DNA of 64,000 nucleotides, taken from assembly GCA_032622095.1 (NCBI GenBank), contig CP136066.1, forward strand, positions 5,479,784 through 5,543,783. The letters are read 5' to 3'. Shown one piece after another: positions 24,515 through 36,372 of this stretch (the stretch's first letter is position 1; each line of letters opens with the position of its first letter). The position numbers and the translations under genes are program-made. The DNA is from Siphonodentalium dalli. Taxonomy: Eukaryota; Mollusca; Scaphopoda; Gadilida; Siphonodentaliidae. Under the pieces are notes generated by a model, which was not told the DNA's origin, searched no databases, and was given only the letters and a program-made list of their open reading frames with translations.

Positions 24515-25883
24515 ATTCTAATGCTCTTCGAACTTTAAAACGTTATTTAGACAAACAAATGCCTCGTAATTATCAACGAAATGTGCGGCCAATTCACGAC
24601 TTTTTATTTTAAATTTAATTCGCTAGATAACATATAGTCCCTCAATTACCATCGCTCTTATCGTTAAAATGCTGATAAACATGAAAAATTGCCACTTCAA
24701 ATATAAATAAATATGCACAACAATTAGTTTCTGCATGTACCTGATGTCTTTTTCAGATGTTTACCACTTTCAAATTGAAGTTTTGATTTTACCGCGAACT
24801 TGAAGTTGAATTGAAAAAATGGGAAATTGTTTACTCAATGGGTTGTATTTCACGCCGTGTCTCGCGGTTTCATGTCAAGAAATTTGGTCAAAATGATATC
24901 GAGACACTGACATTGGTGGAATATAACGGTGTGGTGTTTTGTATTTTCTGAAAGTACATGTATACAGGGCGAATGTATTGACTGTCAATTTTCGACAAAA
25001 GAGGCATCGCTGGTTTGTTTATATAGCAACGAGCTAGTAACGGAAGTCAGTAGCAAGGGCGCCAACTCTATAATCTACTCCGTAACGTCGCCGGCGTGTA
25101 TTGCGTAAGGGTGACGTCATGGAGTGAAACGGAACAGTGAGCGGTGCTGGATTGGGCATGCATGTCCGAGATTAGGAATTCAGCTAACGGCAATATTGGC
25201 GCGTAGGAATATCTACCATTGAAACGGTGAACCGAACTATACATTGCGACAGGTTATTGAATGAATAACCCCCCGCAAATATGTGGTGTTTCCGGGGGTA
25301 TATTGGCCTAAGTGCATTATAATGCTATATTTAACACTATTCATTTATAGTAATAATAGGCTTAGAATTGAACATGTACTTTTTATGCACACATACACAC
25401 AGAGTTATATATCAGTTTATCAATACTGCGTATGTCTTATATACAAGGCGGTGAATACCCACATATATTGTCGCACATACTCACGTATAATCAAGCATAT
25501 TTTTCTATACATATACCAAAATTATACCACTGCTTTATATCTAGTTCTTACACCCGGACAATCAACACGTGTCAACATTCACAAGCAGAAGGTCTTACAT
25601 TGCTGTGTATTTACTTTCGATTAATTGTATAATGCATTTATTGCACGTGTTGTACCAATATTCACTTTGTGTAAACCATGTTATGACATACACGTTGTTT
25701 ACGGTTATATAACATACGTTATTAATATTATTATTATTTAAATGCTCTTAATTACTATCTGGTTTCTGCTGATATGAACAAATTCTAATATTTATTTTTT
25801 GGTGGTTGTGTTGTAACAGTATTAGTCTTGTACCCATTACGGCTCAACCTGGCTATTAATAATTAGCTCAAATTGTTTCGCAG
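24515..25883. other. Unassigned stretch before lectin exons
   Basis: The arm-like sequence at 24,924-24,995 is the only structure noted. Open frames at 25,283-25,632 are low-complexity in composition and are not supported as coding. If the PAN-CTLD model is right, this is intron. Confidence 0.4.
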
Positions 25884-26078
25884 ATATCCGCATTCCCATG
25901 GGATATGAGGAATTAGGTGACGGTAATTCACAATTCCTCATGATACGGCCATCAACAGACCAAAGTAACCAGACCGTAGCAAAGAGCGTGTGTGAGGCAA
26001 TAGGTGCTCACCTGTTGGTAGTTGAGAATGAGGCAATAAGGACAACACTGATGAATTACATGATCAACAATTCATTAA
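25884..26078 (+). CDS. C-type lectin exon, N-terminal half of the domain
   Basis: Acceptor CGCAG precedes 25,884 and donor AA|GTAAGT follows 26,078. Both borders are phase 1. The 65-residue reading contains AKSVCEAIGAHLLVVENEA, the usual helix with the first domain cysteine and the strand-helix of a C-type lectin domain. The exon has no suitable start of its own, so an upstream exon must supply the signal peptide. The phase-1 PAN exon at 4,612-4,900 is the candidate. The second half of the domain is at 29,583-29,794. Confidence 0.8.
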
Positions 26079-28720
26079 GTAAGTATATAGTAATTAGGTT
26101 TTAAAATAATATGAACAACGAAAATGGTGGTGGTGCGTCGCCCAAATGGCTGCTTCAAAGGGTTGCGGTTGCCGCTCCCTTTCGTCCCGTCCCTGAATTA
26201 TCAACATCATTTGCATATGGCTGATTTTTCAACCAACATTTAGGCTGAAATGTGCTACTGTATTTCTGGAAAAACATCGCATTTTTATTCTACTTTGGGT
26301 AATTTGTTTTGACCAAAATGATCATCATCATGCCAATTTTACAACTCAAAGATATAAGATTCCCCGTGTGAATCTGTGTCGGTTGCTGGAGTTTCAGTTT
26401 GAAATTATAAGTTGGACATCCCGCCCCTCCAACGGATCAACTAGACACGTCCCTGATTAACAGACAGCGGAGATATTTTAGACTGAAGTATGTCGAACTA
26501 TGTTATTTTTGTTGGAAATAGTCTACAAAAACAAAAACAGGCGTACCAGCCTTTCCGTTGAACATTGAATGCGAGTTGACATATTAATATCAAGTGCCAG
26601 TCAACAGGGGTACGACGCCTGTCTATACACACCTCTTGCAAATCATCCGAATGTCGCGCACCAGAAAAGGGGGCTGATATATTCCGTTGTAGCTAAAAAC
26701 TAAATTGGGCTCGCGCCGGATGCATAATTATGACCATGTCTTATATGTTGTTTAAATTCCATGTAAGTTAAATAAGGTATCACCAAATATTGCATTACAC
26801 ACTAAATATATAGTGACTGTATTTAAGATATAACTGTTATTGCGATAAAGGTTATGCAGTAATAACAGAACAGTTTAATATATAACGCCAATTTGTCTTC
26901 AAATGTTTCGGTTATAATCTGTAACCTTATTCCGAACAGTAGTTACTTATTATAATTTAATCCCAGTAATGGTGAAATAGGTTTATATTTCGCCAATATG
27001 TTTCCATGTTATTGATAAATTCCCTGACATCAACAATTATGTATTGGCACATACATCTGTAAGTCGTGCTTTCATTGGGAGAGAAAAGTAGTTTTGATAA
27101 TTTTCACAGTACACATCACGTGACTAAGTGTACCAGTTCTCTCTTATTTTGGGTATCTTGAAGGTTTCATTGATTGTCATTGTCATATATATAGTATGTT
27201 ATCTCTCGCATCCCGAATACGCGCACAGCGTAGCTAACAATTCGTGGAAACATATCCACATTTTAATAACACTGATGTGAACGATCCTTTTTATTACTTC
27301 ATAATACGAAGTAGAGCATTGTTCATAACGAATCTGGTCATCGATTGTAGCGGTTGGACGAACAAAACATTCACATGTTCATTAGGCCGTCAGTCGTATA
27401 AATCAGGCAAATAATAGCGAGTTTTCTATTTCAAACCTAATCATACGAGTACGTATTATTCTGATTCTATGTCAACAATAATGCACTGTCACAGTAAAGA
27501 CTAACTGTAGGTTGCTATTGAATGATGATGAATCTGCATTGCTTGATCGTGATCACGACTTTATTTCCTTTATAAAAAAGCTGGCTTTTAACAAGTTTCA
27601 CAAAAAGATTACTAGCTCTAGCATTGATTCAGTTTTGATTATGCCTGTTGTTCTTGGTATAGTGCACGATCTTTAACAACCAGCAGGAAATTACAGAAAT
27701 CTCAGAAGAGGTTGATTAGATTTTGTCTTGGGCTACATATTTGAGCAAATGTAGGGTACAAGGAACATTAACAATGAAATGTTAAATTTTGAACAGCGGG
27801 TTAACCAAAGAAAGTTGTTGCCAATGAAGAAGAGCGTGTACTGAAAGGCTCCCAAATATATCTATCCACTCTTCACCGGAGTTAGCTCCTATTGTAGCTG
27901 CTAAGATCAGGGCAACAAAACATCACAAACCTTACTTAAGCCATTTTAGTCCGTTATGGTCTGTTATACACAAATGGGACTCTGCAATTTTTTTTTCAAC
28001 AACATTGATCACAACGGTAATGACTCAGTTATATCAAGGCTACTAACTCAGGGAATTTTATAGGTTTCAAAAATCTTAAAGATCTATATGTAGTACTAAC
28101 AAAGTACTTGATTGTTTAGTTTCATTTTGGAGATTTTATTGTATTTAATGACGGTAACCTTTGACTGTGTTGTCGTAGTATGTGATCGCATATTGTAATC
28201 CCGTCGAAGCAATAACATCACCTTACTGCCCACGTTGTTGTCATCCTATTCATCATCTGTATTACTTATGTTTTTGAAATAATACGTCTGAGTCCGAAGA
28301 GAGGTCATGTTGAGCTTGAGTTCTGAGATTTCATGAGATCTTCTCAATATACTGAATATTATTCTGGTAATCATCGTTTGAAACTGAGCCAGAAACTGTT
28401 CATATTTGACAATATCAGGACCAGTACATAACGTTTCCGCGAAGAGATAACGCGATATAGTGGCTAAAAAAAAACTGTTTTTGTCAAATTCTCATAACAT
28501 ATATTATTAGTCTGTACATGTATGTGGATAAGAATATCAGTAATGTTCACACCATTTTATTAATTATTTTATAGTGATATTTGTTTTGGTTGAATCAAGA
28601 AGAACCCATCAGGGCTATGTTGCCCCATCAATAAACTGCCTTATTATATTGGTATATGTTAATGTCATTGTACTTTTAATATGTGTATTGTAAATACAAT
28701 TATCATATACCTCACCACAG
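26079..28720. other. Intron-like stretch with a possible LINE relic
   Basis: About 27,500-28,040 reads in broken plus-strand frames as short LINE-like pieces (LNFEQRVNQRKLLPM, then a run ending KPYLSHFSPLW), resembling the region after the reverse transcriptase of non-LTR elements. This is weak. The remainder shows nothing I can name. Confidence 0.35.
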
Positions 28721-28882
28721 ATAACTTATGTCGACTGAGTGACCTCTGCTCTGGTGAATTTGCGATAGATATCAGTTATCCAACCACACTATATTATAAG
28801 TACAACAAATTTTGCCAGCTGTATTCCACCCTGTATGGCTCCCAGGGACGTAGTGACAATAATTTGGGTGTCGCGAATTTAG
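28721..28882 (+). CDS. Possible extra exon between the lectin-domain halves
   Basis: An acceptor-like CCACAG ends at 28,720 and a donor-like AG|GTAAAA follows 28,882. The 162 bases are open in the phase left by the preceding lectin exon and leave phase 1 for the next, so it can be included or skipped without shifting the frame. It encodes 54 residues with three cysteines and a tyrosine-rich middle (TTLYYKYNKFCQLYS). I recognise no domain. Joining the flanking exons directly gives a more normal lectin domain, so this is an alternative exon, or a false exon. Confidence 0.35.
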
Positions 28883-29582
28883 GTAAAAATCAATAAGTTG
28901 GAAATAGGGGCACTGAATACAAAATTTGAAATGAATATCTCTTTCAAAGCGGGATGGGAAGGCTTCGTGTGGAACGTCGATTTGCAATCACCAACAGAGG
29001 GACTCTGGCCACAACCATTATACCTGAATGTGTTTGCATGTTTGTTGTTGTGCACATTTGTAAGCTTTTAATTGACGGACGGTCGCGACAAATTGGCTAT
29101 AGAGCTCCACGAGAGAATTTTAAAGCTAAGGATGGCATCCCACGACTGCATGGTATACTATTTTCAATTGTATATAAAACCCGTCGCACGTGGTAGAGAC
29201 ATTCAACGATACGATGAATGTATGAAAGTAATTTTTGCACGAAATATCTGTTCAATATTCTGTCTGCGATTACTAGGGACGTGGCCATAGGGTTTTAGTT
29301 GTGGTGTCCAACTTATAATTTTCCAAGTCCTGTAAACAAACTTTGTCAAGGATCACTTAAATAAATTTTATGTTTGTGAAAGTATGAATGCTTCTTTAAC
29401 TTATCATACTATACTGTGAGGTCAGAGGTAACAAGTTCCCACAGTTAAGTAATACGATTAAACTCGTGACAACAGGCCATTTCTGTTGAATGGCGGAGCC
29501 CAACATAATCTGTAACTGATCATTGTAATGATGAGTTTCCGAAACCGCTCTATCAAATTTATATTCTCTTATTTCCACGCAG

Positions 29583-29794
29583 ACAACTTGTGGGTGGACG
29601 GAACAAGATTCAACATCGCGTCGCCATGGAAACACTGGGATGGGAGCACAGTTTCCTATACCGGAGCGGCAGTCTATTCAAATGGACCGACTGAGATTTG
29701 CTGGCGACTAAGCATGGCTGTGGCATATAACCTGCAGGACGCAGGATGTTCCCGGAGTTTCTACTACGCCTGTCAAATTAGAAAAATGTACTGA
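29583..29794 (+). CDS. C-type lectin exon, C-terminal half of the domain and stop
   Basis: Acceptor CACGCAG ends at 29,582; the frame enters in phase 1 and stops at 29,794. It encodes about 70 residues beginning after a loop with LWVDGTRF, then WKHWDGSTVSY, EIC, DAGC and YACQI. With the cysteine at SVCEA in the earlier exon, these give the four canonical cysteines of a C-type lectin domain. The usual calcium and sugar-binding EPN or QPD triplet is not visible, so sugar binding may be unusual or lost. The domain ends the protein. An AATAAA at 30,081 is a candidate polyadenylation signal. Confidence 0.8.
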
Positions 29795-30080
29795 TACTCT
29801 AAAACCTGATTATGTTGTACGAGAGGTATGAACTATTCAAAATTGTGTCTCCAGGTGTGGGCGACATTTCCTAATAATACAGATTGCAAATGCTATATAT
29901 GTATTTGTATGTATACAGTTAAACCTCTCTCAACCGAACAACCTTCGGATCGGTCCTTCTGTTCGGTTTATAAATGTGTTCGGTTTACAGAAAATCGCGC
30001 AATCATCGGAATATATTGCTTCCGGCAGCAAGAGTTATTGCGACCCGAACACCTCCTTACTGATTAATTAAACTTTATTC

Positions 30081-30086
30081 AATAAA
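30081..30086 (+). terminator. Candidate polyadenylation signal for the lectin gene
   Basis: AATAAA about 290 bases after the lectin stop codon. Assignment is by position only. Confidence 0.35.
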
Positions 30087-30529
30087 CTACCAATTCAAAC
30101 ATAAATGCAATAGATAAGACGTGTTATAATAAGACATATGCATATATGTATAAATCAACCAGGAAGCATGGAAACGATAAATTTTAAGGTGATTCGTGGT
30201 TTTTAAAAATGTCGTTGACAGTATATTTGACTTACTTGACACTGAGCTCTTGTCAGTTTTGTTGTAGACAGGGATATTGTATATCTAGTATTCTGGTCTA
30301 TATTCAAATCTGAGATGTCATTTTCCCGATGGTTAATTCATTTTGATAAGTTGATTAAAACTGCGATGGTGACAATAAACCGCCACCGTGAACTTTTAGC
30401 GAATTAGTGTATAGCTTGGACAATTGTTAAAACAAAGAGTCCACTCCAGCACAATAACTGCTGCAAAACAACGTTTAATTGCTCTAATTATCCGTGAATT
30501 CACCACTGTTCAATTTCACCGAGACAAAA

Positions 30530-30813
30530 TGTAACATCCTTTATCCATTGGTAACTCATCCGATTTTCCCTGGCTCTCTACACACATGCAGCTATCTTCT
30601 TCTCGCTTCCAATCCCTTCTTTTCCTCGTTTCTCTCTTCCTTGCCTTACAGAGTTGCCTCCCCGCTCGCTTCCGTTATTAGCTTTCCCAGCGTCACTAAC
30701 GCTCACTGACTTCGCCCAATTTCCGACACGTCCGCACCGCTTACACAGCTCTCCTAGTGTCACTAACGGCTTGCTGACTTCCCCCAATCCCTGACTCGTT
30801 CACATCGCTTACA
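30530..30813 (-). repeat. 3' LTR of the Ty3/gypsy element
   Basis: Similar to 37,495-37,713 but longer by ~68 bp because its upstream end (30,746-30,813) is a tandem duplication of the adjacent GTCACTAACG...CGCTTACA segment. The polypurine-like tract directly abuts 30,813. Confidence 0.85.
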
Positions 30814-31572
30814 CACCTTCCACCATCAATTTTGAAGATGTTCTCATTGAATTGAATTAAATTATGAGCATTACAATCATACAACTGTATATTGTCTGCA
30901 TTGATTGAGTAAAATCTTGAATACTTTTGACAGGATAAGGTCTGTATAAGTGATAACAATTTACACTGTACAGCCCTGTGACCATGTGCGACAAATGGGG
31001 TTGCAAACTGTACGCTTTGAAGTTAGTTATGGTCCACATAGTGACCATCAAGAATCGACTAACAAATGGTTTAGTCAAAAAGTTGATAGCCCTCAAGGCG
31101 AGAGCTTTTCTTGGTTATGCGAACAGATCTTGTCTGGTGAACACTCCAGTTATCGGCAGTGTTGTTTGAGTCATGAATGGTCACCTGAGACTGATTACCA
31201 TTGGGCAATGTGTCAGTTTCTGCAAGAGGTCCATGTGATATAGCATCATTCATGCGCGGCGAAGTGCTCTGAGCGCCGGACTGATTATCAACAGACTGCT
31301 GTGAATCAACTATCTACATGTAATTCAGAATTGCTATGGAAATGATGTGGTGGAGAACCAAAACTAACATCAAAATCGTCACTTTCATTGTCACTATCAA
31401 CAATTAAGATGTTAGTACTGTCTGAATCTGGGCTGACATGTGTGTGCTGGGTGTGATGTCAATGTTAATTTCATCAGCATTTGACCTCGAAGGTCCTCAT
31501 GACCAACACTATCTCGACCTTTCTGGGAGTTAAATACACATCTAAATGGTTTCATAGTGAATCACTTTCTTT

Positions 31573-31930
31573 TTATTGCATTCGACCAACTTCAACCGAT
31601 ACACTAAATCGGTAATCTTCTTGATGATAACATAATGTCCAACCCAACATCGATTGAATTTGGGGATCTACCCTTTTTGGAAATGGGCCTATATACCATG
31701 ACCAGATCTTCAACGTGATATATGGGGCCCCTTTTCCGCTTATCATAGAAATGCTTTCGTCTTTATTGGGCAATCCCAGCATTTGCTCTGACTCTGTCAA
31801 AACTACTTTCCATTTGCTTCCTCAATCTATTCACATAATCAATACTAGACTCAAACTTATCCTGGCTCCCACCATATAATATATCAATGGGTAGAGTTAG
31901 TTCTCTACCAAACACTAAGAACTGGGGGGT
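31573..31930 (-). pseudogene. Integrase C-terminal / post-integrase remnant
   Basis: Broken frames downstream of the integrase core, for example WYIGPFPKRVDPQIQSMLGW, resemble the region after the catalytic core of gypsy integrases. No intact chromodomain was seen. Confidence 0.5.
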
Positions 31931-32826
31931 GTATTTTGCTGATTAGTGCACACTCGATCTATAGGCTAGAAGAGCCTTATACACGTTTCTATCCCAATTT
32001 CTTTGATTCTCTGAGATCATTGACTTTAAAATAGCAACAATAGTTCTATTTAATCGTTCTACTGACCAACTGTATGTGATATGGTGTAGTTTGTGTTGTT
32101 CTGTGTCGAGGAGATCACATATATTTCTGAATAATGATGGAGTAACTTCTCCTCCCTGGTCGGAATGAATTTTAGCAGGAATGGCAAAACGACAAAACAC
32201 TTCTTTAACCAACACCTCTGCTATGGTTTCTGCTGTATGGTTATCGAGTGCAAAAGCTTATTTCCTTGATCAGACTTTCGTAGAGGTCCTACAATATCCA
32301 GAGCTATTCGTTCAAATGGGTAACTTGCTCGGTCTGCCGCCATTGCACCTTGTGCCTTAACTGTTGGTGGTATACAAGCAGCACATATTATGTACGAAAT
32401 ATACCATTGCTCCACATCCTGAATCATACCATTCCAATAAAATCTATCCTGTAATGTATGGAGTGTTTTCTCTGTACACATGTGACACACAGACACACTA
32501 CTGTGAGCCTCTCTCATAACATCTTCTCTACAACCACGTTAGGCTATGGCCTGCAGCCGAGTGACGGAACCAGTGCTGTCTTCCTATCTTCAATATAGTA
32601 TGCCATCTTTGATGTCCAACCTGTTCCATGGTGTCCACAAACTCCTCATTAACTTGCTACTTCCAACTGGACATGGTGGTGTCTCTCCATTTTCAAGCAG
32701 TTGAATAATTGATCCAATATCAGAATCTTCTCTTTGCTTTCTACCAAGTCTTATGGCGCTCTGCCATGGATCATGAGCGTGTTCTGGCTCGTTAACTGTG
32801 GTGTCTGACGTGACTATTCTCCGCAC
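31931..32826 (-). pseudogene. Ty3/gypsy integrase, broken
   Basis: From 32,826 downward the frames show the linker (LDIKDGILY), the zinc-binding H-H-C-C region (HMCTEK...IICAAC), the first catalytic Asp in ALDIVGPL, the second in HSDQGGE, and the catalytic Glu near SVERLNRTI. These are the DD-35-E residues of a retroviral-type integrase. Frame changes at about 32,520 and 32,220 break the gene. Confidence 0.85.
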
Positions 32827-32989
32827 AGGGAGCGGCCAAATGCTGCATCACTGGGTGAAGTGTTGTCAGAATTTACCATTGATACATTCTCTGAGAAGCA
32901 GCTACATGCTGCCTCGCCAGAAGTCTTTTCCACATATATTACTCTCGACAGAGAATCAGCATTCCCATTTAGTATATCACTTGTGTTTT

Positions 32990-34440
32990 TTATGACAAAA
33001 TCATAGGCAGATAATCCTATGACCATCTCTCTCCTGCCAGTTAGATCTGAACAGGGCTTAACATCTAATATTGCATAGAGCTTATGATATATGAATAGTT
33101 CAAAGCTAGAACCTATTATATATTATCTAAAATGGCGTAAGCCCATACAACATACCATAACTCTTTGTCATATGTGCTCCATCTCTGTGCTGTTTTTGAC
33201 AATGCAGCATTATCATAAGAAATATCTGACTCCCTCCCCTCTACAACTTGTGAAAGAACGGCCCCAACTACTCGGTTAGAAGAATCAGTTTGAATTATAA
33301 AAATTGTTGTGAAGTCAGGATAAGCAATGATTGGCTGGGGTGTCAACTTACCTTTTAACACATCAAATGCATCATCACACCCTGAGGTCCACTTAAATTC
33401 CATATCCTTATTCAACAAGTAATTTAGTAGAACAACTATCTGAGAAAAATTCATTATGAATCACCTATGGTATGATGCCAAGCTCAAATTTTTTTATATT
33501 TGACTAACTGTGTTAGGAGTAGAACAATTTCAGAACCGTATCAATATTAAACTTGTCTGGTTCAACCCCAGCGGCTGATACTTGGTGAACCAAAATAACA
33601 ACCTTTTCCTGGAACAAATTACATTTTTTCTAATTTGGCCTTCAAACTCACCTGTCTCAGTCGAATTAAAACTTGAGTCAGGGCATCCAAATGACAGTCG
33701 AAACTGGTAGTTAACAAGATGACGTCATCAATGTAAACCAATTTTTTTCTCCTGTTGATTCCCGAAAGAGCCAGCTCCATGAGTCTATTTGACAAATTAA
33801 TGTTGTATAACCGAACACTGGAACACATCTACCTCCAGCAGCCACAGACTCATTAAGAAATTACATTAACACAACTTCAGTAATCAGTGATTGGCACATC
33901 ATACTAACTCCCAAGCCTGGTGTGCCATGGCATGACAGCCATGGCTGGTCGTTCTTTGATTGAGTCCTTCACACCAGACGGATTATATTTCCTTCCGATC
34001 GACTGTGACTGCATTGGTCAAACCAAAAGGGACAACATTGAACTGATATAAACCTGTTCCAGTCAAAATGAAGTTTTAAGCTTGTCATTTTCATTCTTAT
34101 AATTTGCCAATACCAAGACGCCATATAAATAGTACTGAAATACTTCGCACCTGTTAGAGCACCAATGCACTGTACTATCCGAGGTAATGGATGTTCATCT
34201 TTTTGTGTGATATTATTGTACGATAGTCTATACTAACACTTATGGGGCCATCTTTTTTCATAACAAGAACAATGGGAGAACACCAGGGGCTTTGGCTTGG
34301 TTCAGTGACACCATTATCTAACATTCAAGCCACTTTCTCATCAACTATCTTTCTTAAAGCATATAGTGTGCGACGAGGATGTTATTTAATTGGTCTCTCG
34401 TTACCTGTATGGATAGTATGTGCATAAGGTTAACCTTCCC
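32990..34440 (-). pseudogene. Ty3/gypsy reverse transcriptase and RNase H, broken
   Basis: Read on the minus strand, ~34,240-34,330 gives WCSPIVLVMKKDG, an early polymerase motif. 33,619-33,828 holds the active-site box YIDD, a variant of the common YVDD. 33,116-33,454 carries the connection and the RNase H start with the catalytic Asp in QTDSSNRVVGAVLSQ. Several stops and frameshifts lie between 33,480 and 34,240, so no active enzyme is made. Confidence 0.85.
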
Positions 34441-34635
34441 GATGTCCTGTGGCCCATTACTGAAAATCGATAAGAAAGTTCTCAAGTCGACTTGATTGTG
34501 AACTGCTGAGACCTTTCCCATTTATATCAACAACATGAACGTTTTGGTTTCGTCTGTTTGAACAGAGACTGAAATTAACACTATTACCTGGGTTACTATT
34601 AAATGTGTTCAAAATTTGGTAAACTCATGTTTTTC

Positions 34636-34882
34636 TTGTATTCTTTAACAATTTTATAATTTCACCCATACAGAGCCCCAGACAAACATGAGCAGACGAC
34701 ACTCTTCTATATTCTTTTATATATGTGTGGGGCTCCCTGCAGGGTAATGGTTGTTTTTTATTTTATGTCCTAAAAATTTTAAAAAAATTATAACAAATTG
34801 TTAGGCCAATGCATTCTCTTATATATGCGAGGCGACCTATGGTCGACTTGCATATATAAGAGAATGCATTGGCATAGGGTAT
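34636..34882 (-). mobile_element. Truncated MITE inside the retrotransposon
   Basis: Matches, in reverse, the middle and one hairpin of the MITE at 15,461-15,905 (AGAGCCCCAGACAAACATGA, then CCAATGCATTCTCTTATATA and its inverse). The outermost TGTGACCC end and the other hairpin are missing. It sits between the protease and reverse-transcriptase parts, so it arrived after the retrotransposon or was captured by it. Confidence 0.85.
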
Positions 34883-34883
34883 T

Positions 34884-35600
34884 TTAGGCTGTTGAAGCTT
34901 TATTTGGGCGTTTTTGGCCGGTTTGTTGGGTTATATTTGTGCCTTCTCCTACAGCAAGATGGAAACGTCCAATAGGAGTTTCCTTCTTTAATAATATGGG
35001 TGCATTGCTCAAGTTCCTAACTTTCTCTGTTCTCTGGTAGGAATCCATACACGAGATGCCACAGACAAGACAAACACTTGTAAATGCTCTCCATTTTGGA
35101 ATTAAAGGAACTGTCGCATTCTCTATTATGAGAACACTAACATTTGGATCTATTGATATGCCAAATTTCTCAATCAAATTCCATCCAATAAGCACGTGAA
35201 AAGAGACATCCGTAGCGACAAGAAAAGGGAACTTAATCTTCTTCGACCCATTAACGAGAGAAACTTGAAGTTCCCCCAGCGACACTACTGATTACTTACT
35301 GAGGTTGCTGATATTTTGATAGGAGTCAACTCTTTGGAACTCAACAGTTTGTGATTCTTTTGGAACCCCGATCCCTTATGATACACATTCCAGCACCAGT
35401 ATCGACCAAAACTTTAGTATCAACCCCATCAACACTGGCATACACCAGGGATGACAACCATGTGATGTCTGACACATTGCCCAGCCTACTCTCAGGGACT
35501 GACGTTTTGCGATCAACGTCAGTCACTACCCGTTTAAATCTTGACTGGATGACCATGATCCAGAACCAAGTTTCGTTTGGAAAGACTGACTCTGACCATG
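34884..35600 (-). pseudogene. Ty3/gypsy aspartic protease region
   Basis: 35,341-35,556 on the minus strand encodes VLVDTGAGMCIIRD, the catalytic DTG(A) box of a retropepsin. 34,884-35,285 encodes the later FHVLIGWNLIEKFGI, the usual second half of the fold. A frame change near 35,300 separates them. The reading ends where the MITE fragment begins. Confidence 0.8.
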
Positions 35601-35610
35601 CCCTCTTGGG

Positions 35611-36224
35611 CTAGAACCTCAAAATGGGGCCCTGCATTGTTGACGACCTCTCTGTCTGGAAACAGTAGGACATTATATATACAAATGGCCAGCTTGTCAA
35701 GTGCACCTGACCTCCCCGATTTGATTGACCTCTCCCTCCATTAGCCACACTAATTTCAGCGATTTGTTCTTGCATTTGTGTCAATTGTGTTTGAAACGAT
35801 TCAAACATGTTATCTGGAGGACCTGCTTGAGCTGTCACCACATTGACAATTCGCTCCCTACTTTCTCTCTCTGTGGCTAAACGAATTTCTAGTTCCGCAG
35901 CTTTGTCCATAGCCCCTTTAACGGTTTTGTGGTGTTGTTTCCTTAATTTCCTACCAAGTTTGCCTGTCCCCCAAGACATCTAGTGAATATCACATCTTCA
36001 ATGGCCTCATTATTGTATTTGGGGTATGATTCATCGGCCAGATACCACACATACACTGAAAGATTTCCATCAGGTATTCGGTCTCTTCTTGCAAGTTCTG
36101 CTCGAAAAACATCCACCAAGTCATCAGACGAATATGCCCCTTTAAAATCTTTCAGAATCCCATTCCAGACCTGTTTTGTTTTGAGTGTAACCCCCCTGTA
36201 TTCAGCAAATGCATCATCGCTCAA
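35611..36224 (-). pseudogene. Gag-like region of the Ty3/gypsy element
   Basis: Two overlapping minus-strand frames (36,224-35,943 and 35,979-35,611) encode a capsid-like part (VWNGILKDFKGAYSSDDLV and SVYVWYLADESYPKYNNE) followed by a charged coiled region (AELEIRLATERESRERIVN) and a Gly/Arg-rich stretch. The zinc knuckle expected after it is not clearly readable. Position just before the protease supports gag. Confidence 0.7.
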
Positions 36225-36372
36225 TAGAGTGGGAAATATTTTGACCTTTGCACCTGATGCCCTTAACTCATATATCTCTAACTATGCATCAAAGTTGTCA
36301 CCTTGTTTCCCTCAAAACCTTTCAGGGGGCGTAGCCATATAACTAACCATTGTTACCTTACTATGTATTATG

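Noticed and set aside
25283-25632. 113-residue plus-strand frame before the lectin exons as a signal-bearing exon
   Set aside because: The hydrophobic, Tyr/Ile-rich composition is that of AT-rich chance frames, and no donor in phase 1 was evident.
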